A DNA stretch of 15,889 nt, taken from positions 1 to 15,889 of the forward strand of contig CALKWO010000393.1 of NCBI GenBank assembly GCA_938003875.1, in the 5' to 3' direction. The position numbers and the translations under genes are program-made. Below, piece after piece: positions 6,714-15,240 of this stretch. Below the pieces are notes generated by a model, which worked only from the letters and a program-made list of their open reading frames with translations, had not been told where the DNA came from and searched no databases. Source of the DNA: an uncultured bacterium (lineage in GTDB: Bacteria > Planctomycetota > Uabimicrobiia > Uabimicrobiales > JABWCH01). The stretch's first letter is position 1. Each line of letters starts with the position of its first letter.

Positions 6714-8939
6714 TTATCGTATATATCTCATCAAAGCCAGAGCTATCCCTAGAATCAGGAAAGGAAACAGATAGCCATAGGATGGGGGTTCTGAGCGCAA
6801 TGGGCTACAACCTCCACCGCCTCCGCCATCCACATGGATAACATAAGTTTGCTTTGGGCCATAAACAATGAGCTTCCATGCCTGGAATGTGCCTGTATAG
6901 TCTGCCTTTAGGTCTCTTACTGTCAGCTTCCAAAGCCCTTTGGAATTTTCTCCCCAATGCCGAACCGTCATGAACTTCCAGTTGTTAAAGGAAGGTGTTC
7001 TAGGCTTTACAGGTAAGCTTTCCACTAGAAGGCTTTTGGTTCCCTGAGGAGAAGTCAGCTCTACCTGCAAATCTGTCCAGTAGGTGTGATCGCTTGCCGA
7101 GAAAAATACCTCTACGTGCTCTACTGTCGTGGAGTATCCTATTTCCACTGTACTCTCCACGCCTTCCCTGTCATTATCAGGTATAGGCAGATTGGGCTGA
7201 TCGCTTGCTTCAAAATATGCCTCTGGCACAACGTTCCTCCATGTCTGGGCTATCTCTATTGCCCTTTTGACATTGACTCGTCCAAAGCCATATTTGTGGT
7301 TGATATTCTTTCCTGCTGCGTTGGTTGTCCAGTCAGAATCTCCTGGATCGTTTTTGGTAGCACTTTCGATCAGGACGTGCTGGAGATCTCTCCATCCTAG
7401 ATTGGGATTTGCTTCGAGAATGAGCGCAATGCATCCTGACAGAATCGGTGCTGCTGATGATGTACCGTTGAAACGTGCATAGTAGGCTGTATTGGGAGGA
7501 TCGTTTACATCATTATAGCCTTCTGAAACGCCTGTTCTATCTACAGTCATAACGCCCAGATTGTTGGCTAAAGGCCCACTCAGGTCTGGGTCGCCTACAG
7601 GAGAATTTACCAGGATATTTGCGCCCTTTTCAGAATAGGAAACACGCTTTCCCTGAAAATCAGAGGCAGCAGCAGCGATAACGTGTCTATTGTTGGCATA
7701 GCCATCGCAGTTGGAATTGTCGTCATCTCCTCCATTTCCTCCTGCCCATACATAGATGATACCTTTGCCTTTTCTTCCTTCGCTGGTGCCTTTTTTCAAG
7801 GCATCTTTTACTAAGGGGCCAGAGTCTTCCAGCAATCCATAGCCATCTGCTGGCCCCCAGCTATTGTTATGGACATCGACAACATCTATATTCCGCAGGA
7901 AACACTCTGCTTCTGTGTCATCGCTTTCTACTCCAGAATCCAGAAATAGATAGCCAATGAGAGAGCCATAAGGGGCGACGCCTGTTACGCCTTTGCCATT
8001 GAAGCCCCTGGCAGCGATACAGCCAGCAACGCACGTGCCATGAGCACCGCCTGTAGTATCGGTTGTGGATGTCTTATAGTTCCAGCATCTTTCCTTAAGA
8101 ACATTTGTGGTGAGGTCTTCATGGTTGATTTCCAGACCATCATCCATGACAGCGATTACTTTATCCTTGCCTCTATAGGTATCCCATACGCTTTCGATTT
8201 GTCCATTAGCGATGTCTTCATTGGGCGTTCCTACAAGAGCAGGATTGTCATATTGCCCTGTATTTTTGAGATGCCATTGTCTTGGATAGTAGGTATCATC
8301 TGGAACTGCCCTATGAAGCAGATGGCGTATCCAGTTGGGATAAGCATAAAGTACGCTGGAAGAGCCACTGAGTATTTCTGCCAGGCGGATTGCCTCATCC
8401 ACATCTTTGGTTTTATACAGAAAGCCTTGGGGAACAAAAGAAAAACGATAGTCTCTTACCAGAAGATTCTTGCTCTCTATTTCTGTAATCTGCTCTGAGC
8501 TAATTGTATCCACATATCGCACAATCAATCCCTGCGCTGAAATAAGGCGCGTGGCTGGATTTTTAGAAAGGCTCTGATAGAAAACAAAAGACACATATTG
8601 GATATTTTTTTGTTCTGATAAAAATTGCACTTTGTCCTTTAAAACATCAGGGGAAAAACATGCTTCAGACTGTAAAATATACAGCTTTCCTCGCTGTTTG
8701 ATGATTTTTGCAGAAGGGTCAAACGCGCGGGTAATCATCAGGCTATCTGTCCGTTCTGGTTCAGATACAAACACAGCCATTTCATTTTTACAGAGATATG
8801 CTTTCTTCTCTGATTTTCCTTCTTTCCATACAACAGGGGTTGTCTCCAATGTCCCATCTATTGCCTCTTGGTTTCGCTGTGCAAAAATATTGCAATAGAA
8901 TATACAAAATAGTAAAACAGTAAAAATATTGATTTTCAT
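6714..8939 (-). CDS. secreted kexin-like S8 protease with P domain and C-terminal sorting tail
   Basis: A 741-residue exported serine protease. A signal peptide (1-20, ending NIFA) is followed by a prodomain region of about 190 residues. The subtilisin domain (about 215-565) has the complete triad: D266 in AVMDDG, H300 in GAHGTCVAG and S494 in NGTSSAAP. The oxyanion asparagine is N402 in WAGGNGGDDDNSNCDGY, a stretch strikingly like furin and kexin. A proprotein-convertase P domain follows (about 590-695). The C-terminus is a glycine run (705-710), Cys711, a hydrophobic segment (about 721-737) and a short basic end RYIR. This layout resembles Cys-type sorting tails such as MYXO-CTERM, suggesting anchoring or processing at the cell surface. 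ATG 8939 has AAGGAA just upstream. It is the last gene of the minus-strand cluster, 14 bp after the barrel gene. Confidence 0.92.
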   Translation of the reverse strand: MKINIFTVLLFCIFYCNIFAQRNQEAIDGTLETTPVVWKEGKSEKKAYLCKNEMAVFVSEPERTDSLMITRAFDPSAKIIKQRGKLYILQSEACFSPDVLKDKVQFLSEQKNIQYVSFVFYQSLSKNPATRLISAQGLIVRYVDTISSEQITEIESKNLLVRDYRFSFVPQGFLYKTKDVDEAIRLAEILSGSSSVLYAYPNWIRHLLHRAVPDDTYYPRQWHLKNTGQYDNPALVGTPNEDIANGQIESVWDTYRGKDKVIAVMDDGLEINHEDLTTNVLKERCWNYKTSTTDTTGGAHGTCVAGCIAARGFNGKGVTGVAPYGSLIGYLFLDSGVESDDTEAECFLRNIDVVDVHNNSWGPADGYGLLEDSGPLVKDALKKGTSEGRKGKGIIYVWAGGNGGDDDNSNCDGYANNRHVIAAAASDFQGKRVSYSEKGANILVNSPVGDPDLSGPLANNLGVMTVDRTGVSEGYNDVNDPPNTAYYARFNGTSSAAPILSGCIALILEANPNLGWRDLQHVLIESATKNDPGDSDWTTNAAGKNINHKYGFGRVNVKRAIEIAQTWRNVVPEAYFEASDQPNLPIPDNDREGVESTVEIGYSTTVEHVEVFFSASDHTYWTDLQVELTSPQGTKSLLVESLPVKPRTPSFNNWKFMTVRHWGENSKGLWKLTVRDLKADYTGTFQAWKLIVYGPKQTYVIHVDGGGGGGCSPLRSEPPSYGYLFPFLILGIALALMRYIR

Positions 8940-8953
8940 GTTGGATTCCTTGA

Positions 8954-9691
8954 TTAGCCAAAATGAACACTAAAACCCATTAAAAAAGCAACATTGGATA
9001 AATCCATAGTGCCTTCAAACTTTGTTCCTGCCTGAGGATAGTATGTATAATCCACTTTGTTATAATGCCATCTCCATTCCAGGAAAAAACTGACATTGCG
9101 AAGATCGTTGACAAAATATTCCAACCCTCCTGCAACCACTACGCTCAGATTTGTTTTATTGTCCAGGGATAAAATATCCTCATCGAATCTAGGCATATTC
9201 TTGTTCATTCCTACGCCGACCTGCAAATAAGGAGCAAGGACACCGCTACCAAAAGAAAAGGAAAACCTGGCTTCTAAAAAACCGCATACAGAAAGAACTC
9301 TTACGTCATCGAAATCACCATAGACATTTACAGAATTTCCATTCCAATCCGCCTCTATATTCATTTCATCCACAGAAACCACATTGTAGTCACAAGACAC
9401 GCCAAAAGACAGATAGTTGGAAAAATTGTATTTTAGAGCAGCATTCAGAGCTAAATTTTCTTTGGTTTCAAAAGAAACCTTTTCTTTGTCTACCTGATTC
9501 CCCTGGAATATACCTGGGGTGGAGAAATCTGCATCCAAAAGAGCAAAGGTCAAACCTCCTCCCATCTTCAGGGAGAGACGGTTCGCCAAAGAATAGTATT
9601 CCTTGTCTAAAACTGGTTGCTGTGTTTCCTGTGCTGACAATGCAGAAAATAAAATCATCACAGCCAGGAAAAAAAATAAACGAACTCTCAT
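8954..9691 (-). CDS. outer-membrane beta-barrel protein, unknown role
   Basis: A 245-residue exported protein. Residues 1-20 form a clear signal peptide ending in ALSA before QET. The mature part alternates polar and hydrophobic residues in short strands, for example LALNAALKYNFSNYLSFGVSCDYNVV, broken into about eight candidate strands, and ends in VAFLMGFSVHFG. The small porin-like barrels of the OmpA N-domain or OmpW size class look like this. The frame is open to GTG 9697, but ATG 9691 is chosen because AAAGGAAG (9704-9697) overlaps that GTG and lies 5 bp from the ATG. It sits 24 bp after the nuclease-like gene and 14 bp before the protease gene, so it is probably co-expressed with both. 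It may serve as a surface or envelope partner of the protease; that is inference. Confidence 0.8.
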   Translation of the reverse strand: MRVRLFFFLAVMILFSALSAQETQQPVLDKEYYSLANRLSLKMGGGLTFALLDADFSTPGIFQGNQVDKEKVSFETKENLALNAALKYNFSNYLSFGVSCDYNVVSVDEMNIEADWNGNSVNVYGDFDDVRVLSVCGFLEARFSFSFGSGVLAPYLQVGVGMNKNMPRFDEDILSLDNKTNLSVVVAGGLEYFVNDLRNVSFFLEWRWHYNKVDYTYYPQAGTKFEGTMDLSNVAFLMGFSVHFG

Positions 9692-9696
9692 GATCA

Positions 9697-9704
9697 CTTC
9701 CTTT
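9697..9704 (-). promoter_or_regulatory. ribosome binding site that sets the barrel-gene start
   Basis: Read on the minus strand this is AAAGGAAG, 5 bp before ATG 9691. An upstream in-frame GTG (9697-9695) overlaps it and so is unlikely to be the start. Confidence 0.6.
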
Positions 9705-9715
9705 AAAAAAAATGG

Positions 9716-10426
9716 TTATAATGAATCTTGTGTGCTTTGTACCTGAGGAGGAAAAGGCAATTGCCTGGCATTGAGAATATCGAGATATTCCCATTCTTTA
9801 TAGGCAATAGCATAGTATCCCTTTTTGGTACAAAGATTGACTACTGACTCTGGTATGACTACAGATCCCAGGAGAGGAATCATTTCTTTATCATTATGTT
9901 CTGGAAACAATTGACGATAGCGATGAATTTTGTCTTCCATATCCAGGACATGATTATGATTAGGAGAGGACTTCACTTCTACTAGAAAGATATACTTTTT
10001 AGTAAGAACTACAATATCAAATTCATCCCGCAAAGCACCTTTGGTTTTGCTGATACGAATGGCAGACTCTATATCCTCGACTTTAAAATATTGCTTGATG
10101 AGAGGCTTGATTCCTGGATAGATTACATCTTCTATGATGGTACCCATTTTTCTTGCCATATCTCCCCATTTTTGGTTCAGATCTTTTTTAAAAGACTGCA
10201 TCTCATCCTTGAACTCTTTCATCTCGCGATCTCTTTGAATCGCATTTGCTCTCATCTCATCCTTGAACTCTTTCATCTCGCGATCTCTTTGAATCGCATT
10301 CCCTCTCATCTCATCCTTAAAGTCTTGCATTTCCATGCTAAGGCGGTCGAAAGATTGGGAAACATTGTCTATAAATCTTTCTAAGGCTAATTCTACTCTT
10401 GTTAATCTTTCCTCTGTTGTTTTCAT
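9716..10426 (-). CDS. coiled-coil protein with C-terminal PD-(D/E)XK nuclease-like domain
   Basis: A 236-residue protein in two parts. Residues 1-90 are a strongly charged predicted coiled coil that includes an 18-residue repeat (MRANAIQRDREMKEFKDE type). Residues about 125-220 look like a restriction-endonuclease fold: D137 in RDEFDIVVL, then E150-V-K152 in IFLVEVKSS, the D...E-x-K arrangement of PD-(D/E)XK enzymes. The plan matches the DUF3782-like group of coiled-coil nuclease-fold proteins, whose function is not established. ATG 10426 directly abuts the MazG stop codon, and its ribosome site AAAGGAG lies inside the end of the MazG gene, so translation is probably coupled. Possible roles in DNA or RNA processing are unproven. 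The internal repeat is identical at DNA level over most of its length. Confidence 0.75.
   Translation of the reverse strand: MKTTEERLTRVELALERFIDNVSQSFDRLSMEMQDFKDEMRGNAIQRDREMKEFKDEMRANAIQRDREMKEFKDEMQSFKKDLNQKWGDMARKMGTIIEDVIYPGIKPLIKQYFKVEDIESAIRISKTKGALRDEFDIVVLTKKYIFLVEVKSSPNHNHVLDMEDKIHRYRQLFPEHNDKEMIPLLGSVVIPESVVNLCTKKGYYAIAYKEWEYLDILNARQLPFPPQVQSTQDSL
10199..10320. repeat. in-frame 54-bp tandem repeat in the nuclease-like gene
   Basis: Two full copies (10199-10252 and 10253-10306) and the start of a third (10307-10320) follow at an exact 54-bp period. Over the first 48 bp the two full copies look identical; they diverge at the junction (TTGCT against CCCT). Each encodes 18 residues of the coiled coil, so copy-number change would lengthen or shorten the coil without breaking the frame. 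Confidence 0.9.
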
Positions 10427-10822
10427 CTATATTCTCCTTTCCTTATTCAGCGCAACAGCAGATTCTTTTTTGGCTTTTTGGAAAAGGTCATAGGCTTCCT
10501 GAGCATTGCTCGCTTTCTGGTCGCCAAAAACATGAGGATGTCGTTGGATCATCTTTTGATAAATTCCATCCACCACATCTGTTAAGGTAAAAAGATTTTT
10601 TTCCTCTGCAAGGTTGGTAAGAAAAAGAAGGTTAAAAAGCGTATCGCCCAATTCTTCTTTTAGGTTTTCCCAGTCTTGCTTATCAATGGCCTGCACGACC
10701 TCATTGGCCTCTTCTACAAGGCATTTTTTGAAGCTATTAAAGTCTTGCTTTAAATCCCAGGGGCAACCTTTTTCAGGATCTCTTAATCTTTTGGCTAGTT
10801 GAAGCAATTCTACCACTGTCAT
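10427..10822 (-). CDS. mazG: MazG-family nucleoside triphosphate pyrophosphohydrolase
   Basis: A 131-residue single-domain MazG protein, cytosolic, expected to hydrolyse NTPs or dNTPs to monophosphates and pyrophosphate (house-cleaning of the nucleotide pool; in E. coli also linked to the stringent response). Seen: LRDPEKGCPWDLKQDF near the N-terminus, the metal-binding pattern EEANEV (37-42) followed by EELGD (56-60), and KMIQRHPHVFGD, a MazG hallmark. E. coli MazG has two such domains in about 263 residues; this one has one. The start ATG overlaps the stop of the DUF3343 gene by 4 bp (ATGA), and the stop touches the start of the nuclease-like gene, so the three are probably translated together. 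I see no mazEF toxin genes nearby. Confidence 0.92.
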   Translation of the reverse strand: MTVVELLQLAKRLRDPEKGCPWDLKQDFNSFKKCLVEEANEVVQAIDKQDWENLKEELGDTLFNLLFLTNLAEEKNLFTLTDVVDGIYQKMIQRHPHVFGDQKASNAQEAYDLFQKAKKESAVALNKERRI

Positions 10823-11040
10823 AATGATTCTATCCTATCGAATTGAATTTTGTTTTCTTGTAAAAGAGGCAATATTTTTTCCTGATCTTGCCTTTGTATT
10901 TTTACACAATAGCCACAATCTGAGCTTAGATGACGCGGAACGGAGACCATTTTATGCTCTATCCCAGCTTTTTGGAGTATATCTTTTGTCCAGATCGCAT
11001 AGTTTGTGGAATAAAAAAGAATAACGCAATATTCATCCAT
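10819..11040 (-). CDS. small DUF3343-family protein
   Basis: A 73-residue protein matching the DUF3343 family by pattern: an N-terminal strand and helix (VILFYSTNYAIWTKDILQKAGI), a KMVSVPRHLSSDCGYCVKI core with C42 and C45, and a short final helix and strand. The SS-x-CG motif is the most conserved part of that family, which has been proposed to act as a selenium or sulfur carrier; that role is from the family description, not visible here. The gene leads the minus-strand cluster and overlaps mazG by 4 bp. Its ribosome site is weak (GAAAG). Family assignment is fairly firm; function is not. Confidence 0.75.
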   Translation of the reverse strand: MDEYCVILFYSTNYAIWTKDILQKAGIEHKMVSVPRHLSSDCGYCVKIQRQDQEKILPLLQENKIQFDRIESL

Positions 11041-11093
11041 AAAAATTACTTTCAGGCTCTTATAAATTTTCTACCAGGTATTAATGAAGTGAT

Positions 11094-11122
11094 TATCTAT
11101 CCTATGAAAAATTTTATCACAA
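11094..11122 (-). promoter_or_regulatory. candidate promoter for the minus-strand cluster
   Basis: On the minus strand TTGTGA (11122-11117) and TAGATA (11099-11094) are 17 bp apart, about 55 bp upstream of the DUF3343 start. Weak visual match only. Confidence 0.25.
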
Positions 11123-11303
11123 GTCAGCCAATAATTCTATAGTGTTGTAGCATTTTGAAAAAAGAAAATTAAAAATAGTCGTGCAAGGTTTATAACGTTT
11201 TCTGTGATCACACTTATTCTTTTTATGGACTATAAATACCACAGATTTTGTTAAAGCCAGAAATTGATTTATATAAATAATTTTATAATGCGATTCATAA
11301 TGC

Positions 11304-11332
11304 TTGCATAATTCTTTAAAATTTGCTATTAA
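11304..11332 (+). promoter_or_regulatory. candidate promoter for the kinase gene
   Basis: TTGCAT (11304-11309) and TATTAA (11327-11332) are 17 bp apart, leaving a leader of about 110 bp before the kinase start. The DNA is very A/T-rich, so other placements are possible. Confidence 0.3.
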
Positions 11333-11450
11333 TCTATATTATAAATTGAATTTTTCAAACAAAATCAAGGAGCCAAAGGCATCACAATAATTTTATTTTC
11401 TGATTGATCCCTTGGCGAACGCTAGCTCTTTAGATAAAGGCTAATCAAAG

Positions 11451-14400
11451 ATGGATAGAAAAGAGGCAAAAAAATCAGACGCAGCTCTTGCGGATTCTAT
11501 TGGAGAAAATGCTTCCAAAAGTTTTTTCATTCAAGGTATTACAAGAAATATGCTTTTGCATGATCGCTATTTGCTGGATAAAAAAATCGGAAGTGGCGGG
11601 ATGGGAGAAATCTATAAAGCTTTCGATACACAAGGCAACAACCGTCCTGTTGCGGTAAAAAGACTTTTTTGTTCAGATGAAATTTCGAAAAAACGTTTTC
11701 TGAGAGAGTACAATCTCCTAAAATCTGTAAACCATCCCAGCTTAATCAAAGTTTTTGAATACTTTGAAATGAATGATGAAAGTTTTATGGTTTTGGAATA
11801 TGCCCAAGGTGAAACCATGAAATCTTTCTTAGACCAGGACAAAAACATATTTACTCTTGCGGAACAGTTGGTAATTGCTACAAAAGTAGCAAGAGCTGTG
11901 CATAAGCTCAATTCTTTAGGAATCATTCATCGAGATATTAAGCCTGATAATATTATGATCAATAAGGAAGCGGGCGATGTAAAGCTTCTGGATTTAGGGA
12001 TAGGCAAAGAAATTAGCGATTCAGGAAGATTGACCCAGACGGGAATAGGCGTAGGTTCAGCAGGATATATGAGTCCAGAGCAACTGGAAGGACAGGCTGG
12101 CGAAAAAAGTGATATTTTCTGCCTGGGTATTACGCTATATCAGTTTTTTTCCTGGCAAAGAACTTCTCCTTTTGCTGCTCCTTCTTATTTTATCACTGCA
12201 ATGAAAATTGTAGAGTATAATCCCCCTCCTTTATTGGAGGTAGTCAACCAGAGCATGGCTGCTCAGGGAAAACAACTGACGGCAAAAGATGCAAAAATAT
12301 ATTCTGGGCTTTCGGATTGTATTGCAAAAGCAATGGCAAAAAAAATAAAGGAACGCCTAAATGATTGCAATACTATAGCGGAAAAATGTACAGAACTTTA
12401 CCAGGAATATATGAGAGGGGATATATCTCCTACCAGAGGAGCCCTGGCAACCCTCACTATCAATGTTGCAGAAATTCTCGAAAGCGAAAAAAAGCAGAGA
12501 AAAGAAGGCGAAAAATTTGATATTAAAGAACTCAAGGAAGCTGATTTTGTAGGAAGAGAAGAATTATTCAGCCAGATGGAAGAGCCTTTGCTTTCTGTCA
12601 AAAAAGGAATGCCTCAATTTGTTCTTGTGAATGGAGAAGATGGAATTGGCAAAAGCAGGATGGTTAAAGAATTTATTAAAAAATATTCTATAGAAAAGGA
12701 AGAGATTTTTTGTTTCTCTGAAAATTGCCAAAGCCAGGATGAACACAGGCCTTTTCTTCCTTTTATTCGCCTTCTTTGGAAACTCTATCAGAAAAGAGGA
12801 AAGCTGCCAGCCAAAGAATATGTCCCTGGATATTACAGTCTTTTACCTCCTGATTTCATAGAATTTAGCTTTTCTTCACTCAATGAAAAAAATCTTATAG
12901 ATATTTTTTTGCAGGTGGAAACTTCTCCAGAAAATACTTTTGCCTGTATTGCTTCTTATTTAAGAACGCATTCCAGGTATTGCTATTTATGTCTTATTCT
13001 GGAAGATATTGATGTTATGGATCGTCGTAGCACGGATTGTCTTTTTTATCTTTTCAATACCATAAAACAAGGCGATAGAATCCTCATCCTTGCTACTTAT
13101 AAAGGCGATAAAATTTCAGGCGAAAACAATGTGCAAAGAATATTGCCTCACTTTCGCTCTGGCAAGAATTTTCAGGAGATTAAACTCACAAGCCTTCTCA
13201 AACGGGATATAAGCCCTTTCCTTCGCTCTATGCTTGGCTCACTCCAAATGGACCCAACGGAAATCGCTTCTGTATATCAGATTACCCAAGGGAAGCCTTA
13301 TCTGCTCATCGACTTTATCAAAGGACTTTGCCATGAAGGAAAAATAACATGGGCAAATGATTCCTGGAGTCTGGAATTAGGTGACGATATTCTGACTCGT
13401 CCTCCTAAAGCACTCGAAGAGCAACTGATCAAAAATTTTTCTGGCCTGGGAAAATATCACAAAATTATTTTACAATGGCTTAGTCTGAGCGGATTTCCTC
13501 TAAGCTATGAGAGCCTCATTGCCTTGACAGGATTAAAAGAATCGCAAATTCCCTATGTTGTGGGAGATCTTTTGAAATCAAGATATATTTTTGAACAGGA
13601 AATCCAAAAGGAAAAAGTCTATGCTATTTCTAGCAGCAAGATAGCACTAGGGATACTTGATGGAATTCAAGGCCAGGAGCAAAAAAAATTCCATCTCCAT
13701 CTTGCCAGGCTATTGGAAAAGAAAAACGACAAAGAAATGCAGGTCAAGGCCTCAGATCATTATTATCTGGCAGAAGATTCTCCAAAGGCATTGGCTATGT
13801 CTTTGAAAGTAGCCAAAATTTTTATGCAGGAAAAAGAAATTAGCCGATCTCTTCGCTACTATCAGAGAGCCTTAAGCATTGCCAGAGAAAGCAAAGACAA
13901 ATCCCTTTGTGCTATTTTAGTGGAATTTGCATCTCATCTTTACCGTTTGGGCGATTACAAAAATGCCTTGGTATATTTTGATGAAGCCACTGTTCCTGCC
14001 ATGAAAATGGGAAAAGATGAAGAGGTAAAAAAAGGCAAAGCACTATGCCTTTATGGAATGCGCAAATATGAGCAGGCTTTGCAAGAAGCACGCAATTTTA
14101 TAAGTCTCTATAGAAGCCAGGAAGATCCAGAAATTTTTCTGACCATGGCAGAAATAGAAATCTATCGCTACAATATGAAGAAAGCCCAGGAATATTGTGC
14201 TAAGGCAAAGTCTGCATGCAAACAATCTCCACCACCTCTTCTGGCACCAATACTAAAAAAAGTAGAAGGTTGGCTGTCTTTCTATCAGGGAGAATGGAAG
14301 CGTTCTCTGGAATGTTTTAACGAAGCAGAAAAATTGAGCGAGGAACTTTCCAGCAACCAAAATGCCATGGAAATTCTGCTAGGAAAATCTTGCTTGCTTT

Positions 14401-15155
14401 TCAATGAAAAAGGACCTGTTGTTGCGTTGGAAAGCATCCAGGAAGTACTCACCTTTGCTTATGATACAGACGATACCTATTTGCAATTCCTGGCAAACTA
14501 CCATGCTGGTAATTTCGCCCTAGAGCAAGGCGAGATAGCTACAGCAGAACGCTATTTCCAGCAACTTAAGTCAATCCATGCGGAAAAAGGCATGAGTAGG
14601 CACTTGGGGTATGCCTCCCTGGGCTTAGCACAATGTTCTTTTTTAAGGAAAGAAGAGACGGATGTAACAGAAAAGCTAGGTCAAGAAGCCTTGCAGGTAG
14701 CCCATGACTGTGGAGATCAATTTTTATCAGCAGAAACCTACCATCTGATGGCAAAAGTCTACAGACGATTCAAGCAAATCCAGAAAGCCATTACCTATGT
14801 GGATTATAGCAAAAATATGTTCAATTCACTGGATATGAAGTGGAAAGCCAATCGTCTTGCCAGTACCTATGCTCGCTTGCTGACACTTGGCAAAAAGCCC
14901 AAAGAAGCTCTGCAAGCACTGGTAGAAGCGGGTAAAATAGCCACAGAAATAGGAGATCGCAATCACATTTCCGACAACTATTTTGAAAGAGGCTTTACCC
15001 TAGCTCGCAATAAAAAATTTGAAGATGCCATAAAATGGTTCAGTAAAGCAGAAGATCTCTATAAAGAACTAGGCCGTGAATCTTCTATGGCAGAAGCAAG
15101 TGACAACAAAAAGAAATGTGGTGAAGCAACAGGGAAAAATTCCCAGGATGAATAA
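11451..15155 (+). CDS. Ser/Thr protein kinase fused to a P-loop ATPase and TPR array
   Basis: A 1234-residue signalling protein. The kinase domain (about 40-330) has GSGGMGEIY (47-55), invariant K70 in VAVK, catalytic HRDIKPDN (160-167), D181 in DLG (usual DFG) and SPEQ in place of APE; all key catalytic residues are present, so it should be active. After a linker, DFVGREEL begins an AAA-type (AAA_16/MalT/PknK-like) ATPase with Walker A GEDGIGKS (395-402) and Walker B LILEDID (515-521). From about 770 to 1220 come many tetratricopeptide-like helical repeats (for example SLRYYQRALSIARESKD, DAIKWFSKAEDLYKELG). No membrane segment or signal peptide is seen, so it is probably cytosolic. The start is ATG 11451; its ribosome site is poor, and M34 is an alternative just before the kinase fold. 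Transcribed alone. Substrate and signal are unknown. Confidence 0.93.
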   Translation: MDRKEAKKSDAALADSIGENASKSFFIQGITRNMLLHDRYLLDKKIGSGGMGEIYKAFDTQGNNRPVAVKRLFCSDEISKKRFLREYNLLKSVNHPSLIKVFEYFEMNDESFMVLEYAQGETMKSFLDQDKNIFTLAEQLVIATKVARAVHKLNSLGIIHRDIKPDNIMINKEAGDVKLLDLGIGKEISDSGRLTQTGIGVGSAGYMSPEQLEGQAGEKSDIFCLGITLYQFFSWQRTSPFAAPSYFITAMKIVEYNPPPLLEVVNQSMAAQGKQLTAKDAKIYSGLSDCIAKAMAKKIKERLNDCNTIAEKCTELYQEYMRGDISPTRGALATLTINVAEILESEKKQRKEGEKFDIKELKEADFVGREELFSQMEEPLLSVKKGMPQFVLVNGEDGIGKSRMVKEFIKKYSIEKEEIFCFSENCQSQDEHRPFLPFIRLLWKLYQKRGKLPAKEYVPGYYSLLPPDFIEFSFSSLNEKNLIDIFLQVETSPENTFACIASYLRTHSRYCYLCLILEDIDVMDRRSTDCLFYLFNTIKQGDRILILATYKGDKISGENNVQRILPHFRSGKNFQEIKLTSLLKRDISPFLRSMLGSLQMDPTEIASVYQITQGKPYLLIDFIKGLCHEGKITWANDSWSLELGDDILTRPPKALEEQLIKNFSGLGKYHKIILQWLSLSGFPLSYESLIALTGLKESQIPYVVGDLLKSRYIFEQEIQKEKVYAISSSKIALGILDGIQGQEQKKFHLHLARLLEKKNDKEMQVKASDHYYLAEDSPKALAMSLKVAKIFMQEKEISRSLRYYQRALSIARESKDKSLCAILVEFASHLYRLGDYKNALVYFDEATVPAMKMGKDEEVKKGKALCLYGMRKYEQALQEARNFISLYRSQEDPEIFLTMAEIEIYRYNMKKAQEYCAKAKSACKQSPPPLLAPILKKVEGWLSFYQGEWKRSLECFNEAEKLSEELSSNQNAMEILLGKSCLLFNEKGPVVALESIQEVLTFAYDTDDTYLQFLANYHAGNFALEQGEIATAERYFQQLKSIHAEKGMSRHLGYASLGLAQCSFLRKEETDVTEKLGQEALQVAHDCGDQFLSAETYHLMAKVYRRFKQIQKAITYVDYSKNMFNSLDMKWKANRLASTYARLLTLGKKPKEALQALVEAGKIATEIGDRNHISDNYFERGFTLARNKKFEDAIKWFSKAEDLYKELGRESSMAEASDNKKKCGEATGKNSQDE

Positions 15156-15197
15156 ACTTTTGAGACTTACCCATAATACTGGCAACTTAAGCAGGAG

Positions 15198-15214
15198 TAC
15201 CGTGAGCGTGAGCG
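15198..15214. repeat. short CGTGAG hexamer piece
   Basis: CCGTGAGCGTGAGCGT matches units of the hexamer hairpin at 4450-4572. It may be a remnant of the same repeat type. Confidence 0.4.
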
Positions 15215-15240
15215 TCATTGGTGTTAACCTAAGAAAATAA

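Larger units (their letters stand above)
11041..11450. other. A/T-rich divergent intergenic region
   Basis: These 410 bp separate the start of the minus-strand cluster from the kinase gene. They are A/T-rich and hold candidate promoters for both directions. Near the kinase, GCCAAAGG (11372-11379) can pair with CCCTTGGC (11409-11416) with one mismatch, which could form a leader hairpin. No convincing small gene, tRNA or recognised riboswitch is seen. Confidence 0.6.

Noticed and set aside
7086..8898. Plus-strand ORFs opposite the protease gene
   Set aside because: They are antisense shadows of a long gene with intact catalytic motifs and lack recognisable domains.
10199..10320. CRISPR or intergenic satellite
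   Set aside because: The 54-bp period is in frame and encodes a regular coiled coil.
11366..11416. Riboswitch in the kinase leader
   Set aside because: Only a single imperfect 8-bp pairing is visible and it matches no riboswitch consensus I can recognise.
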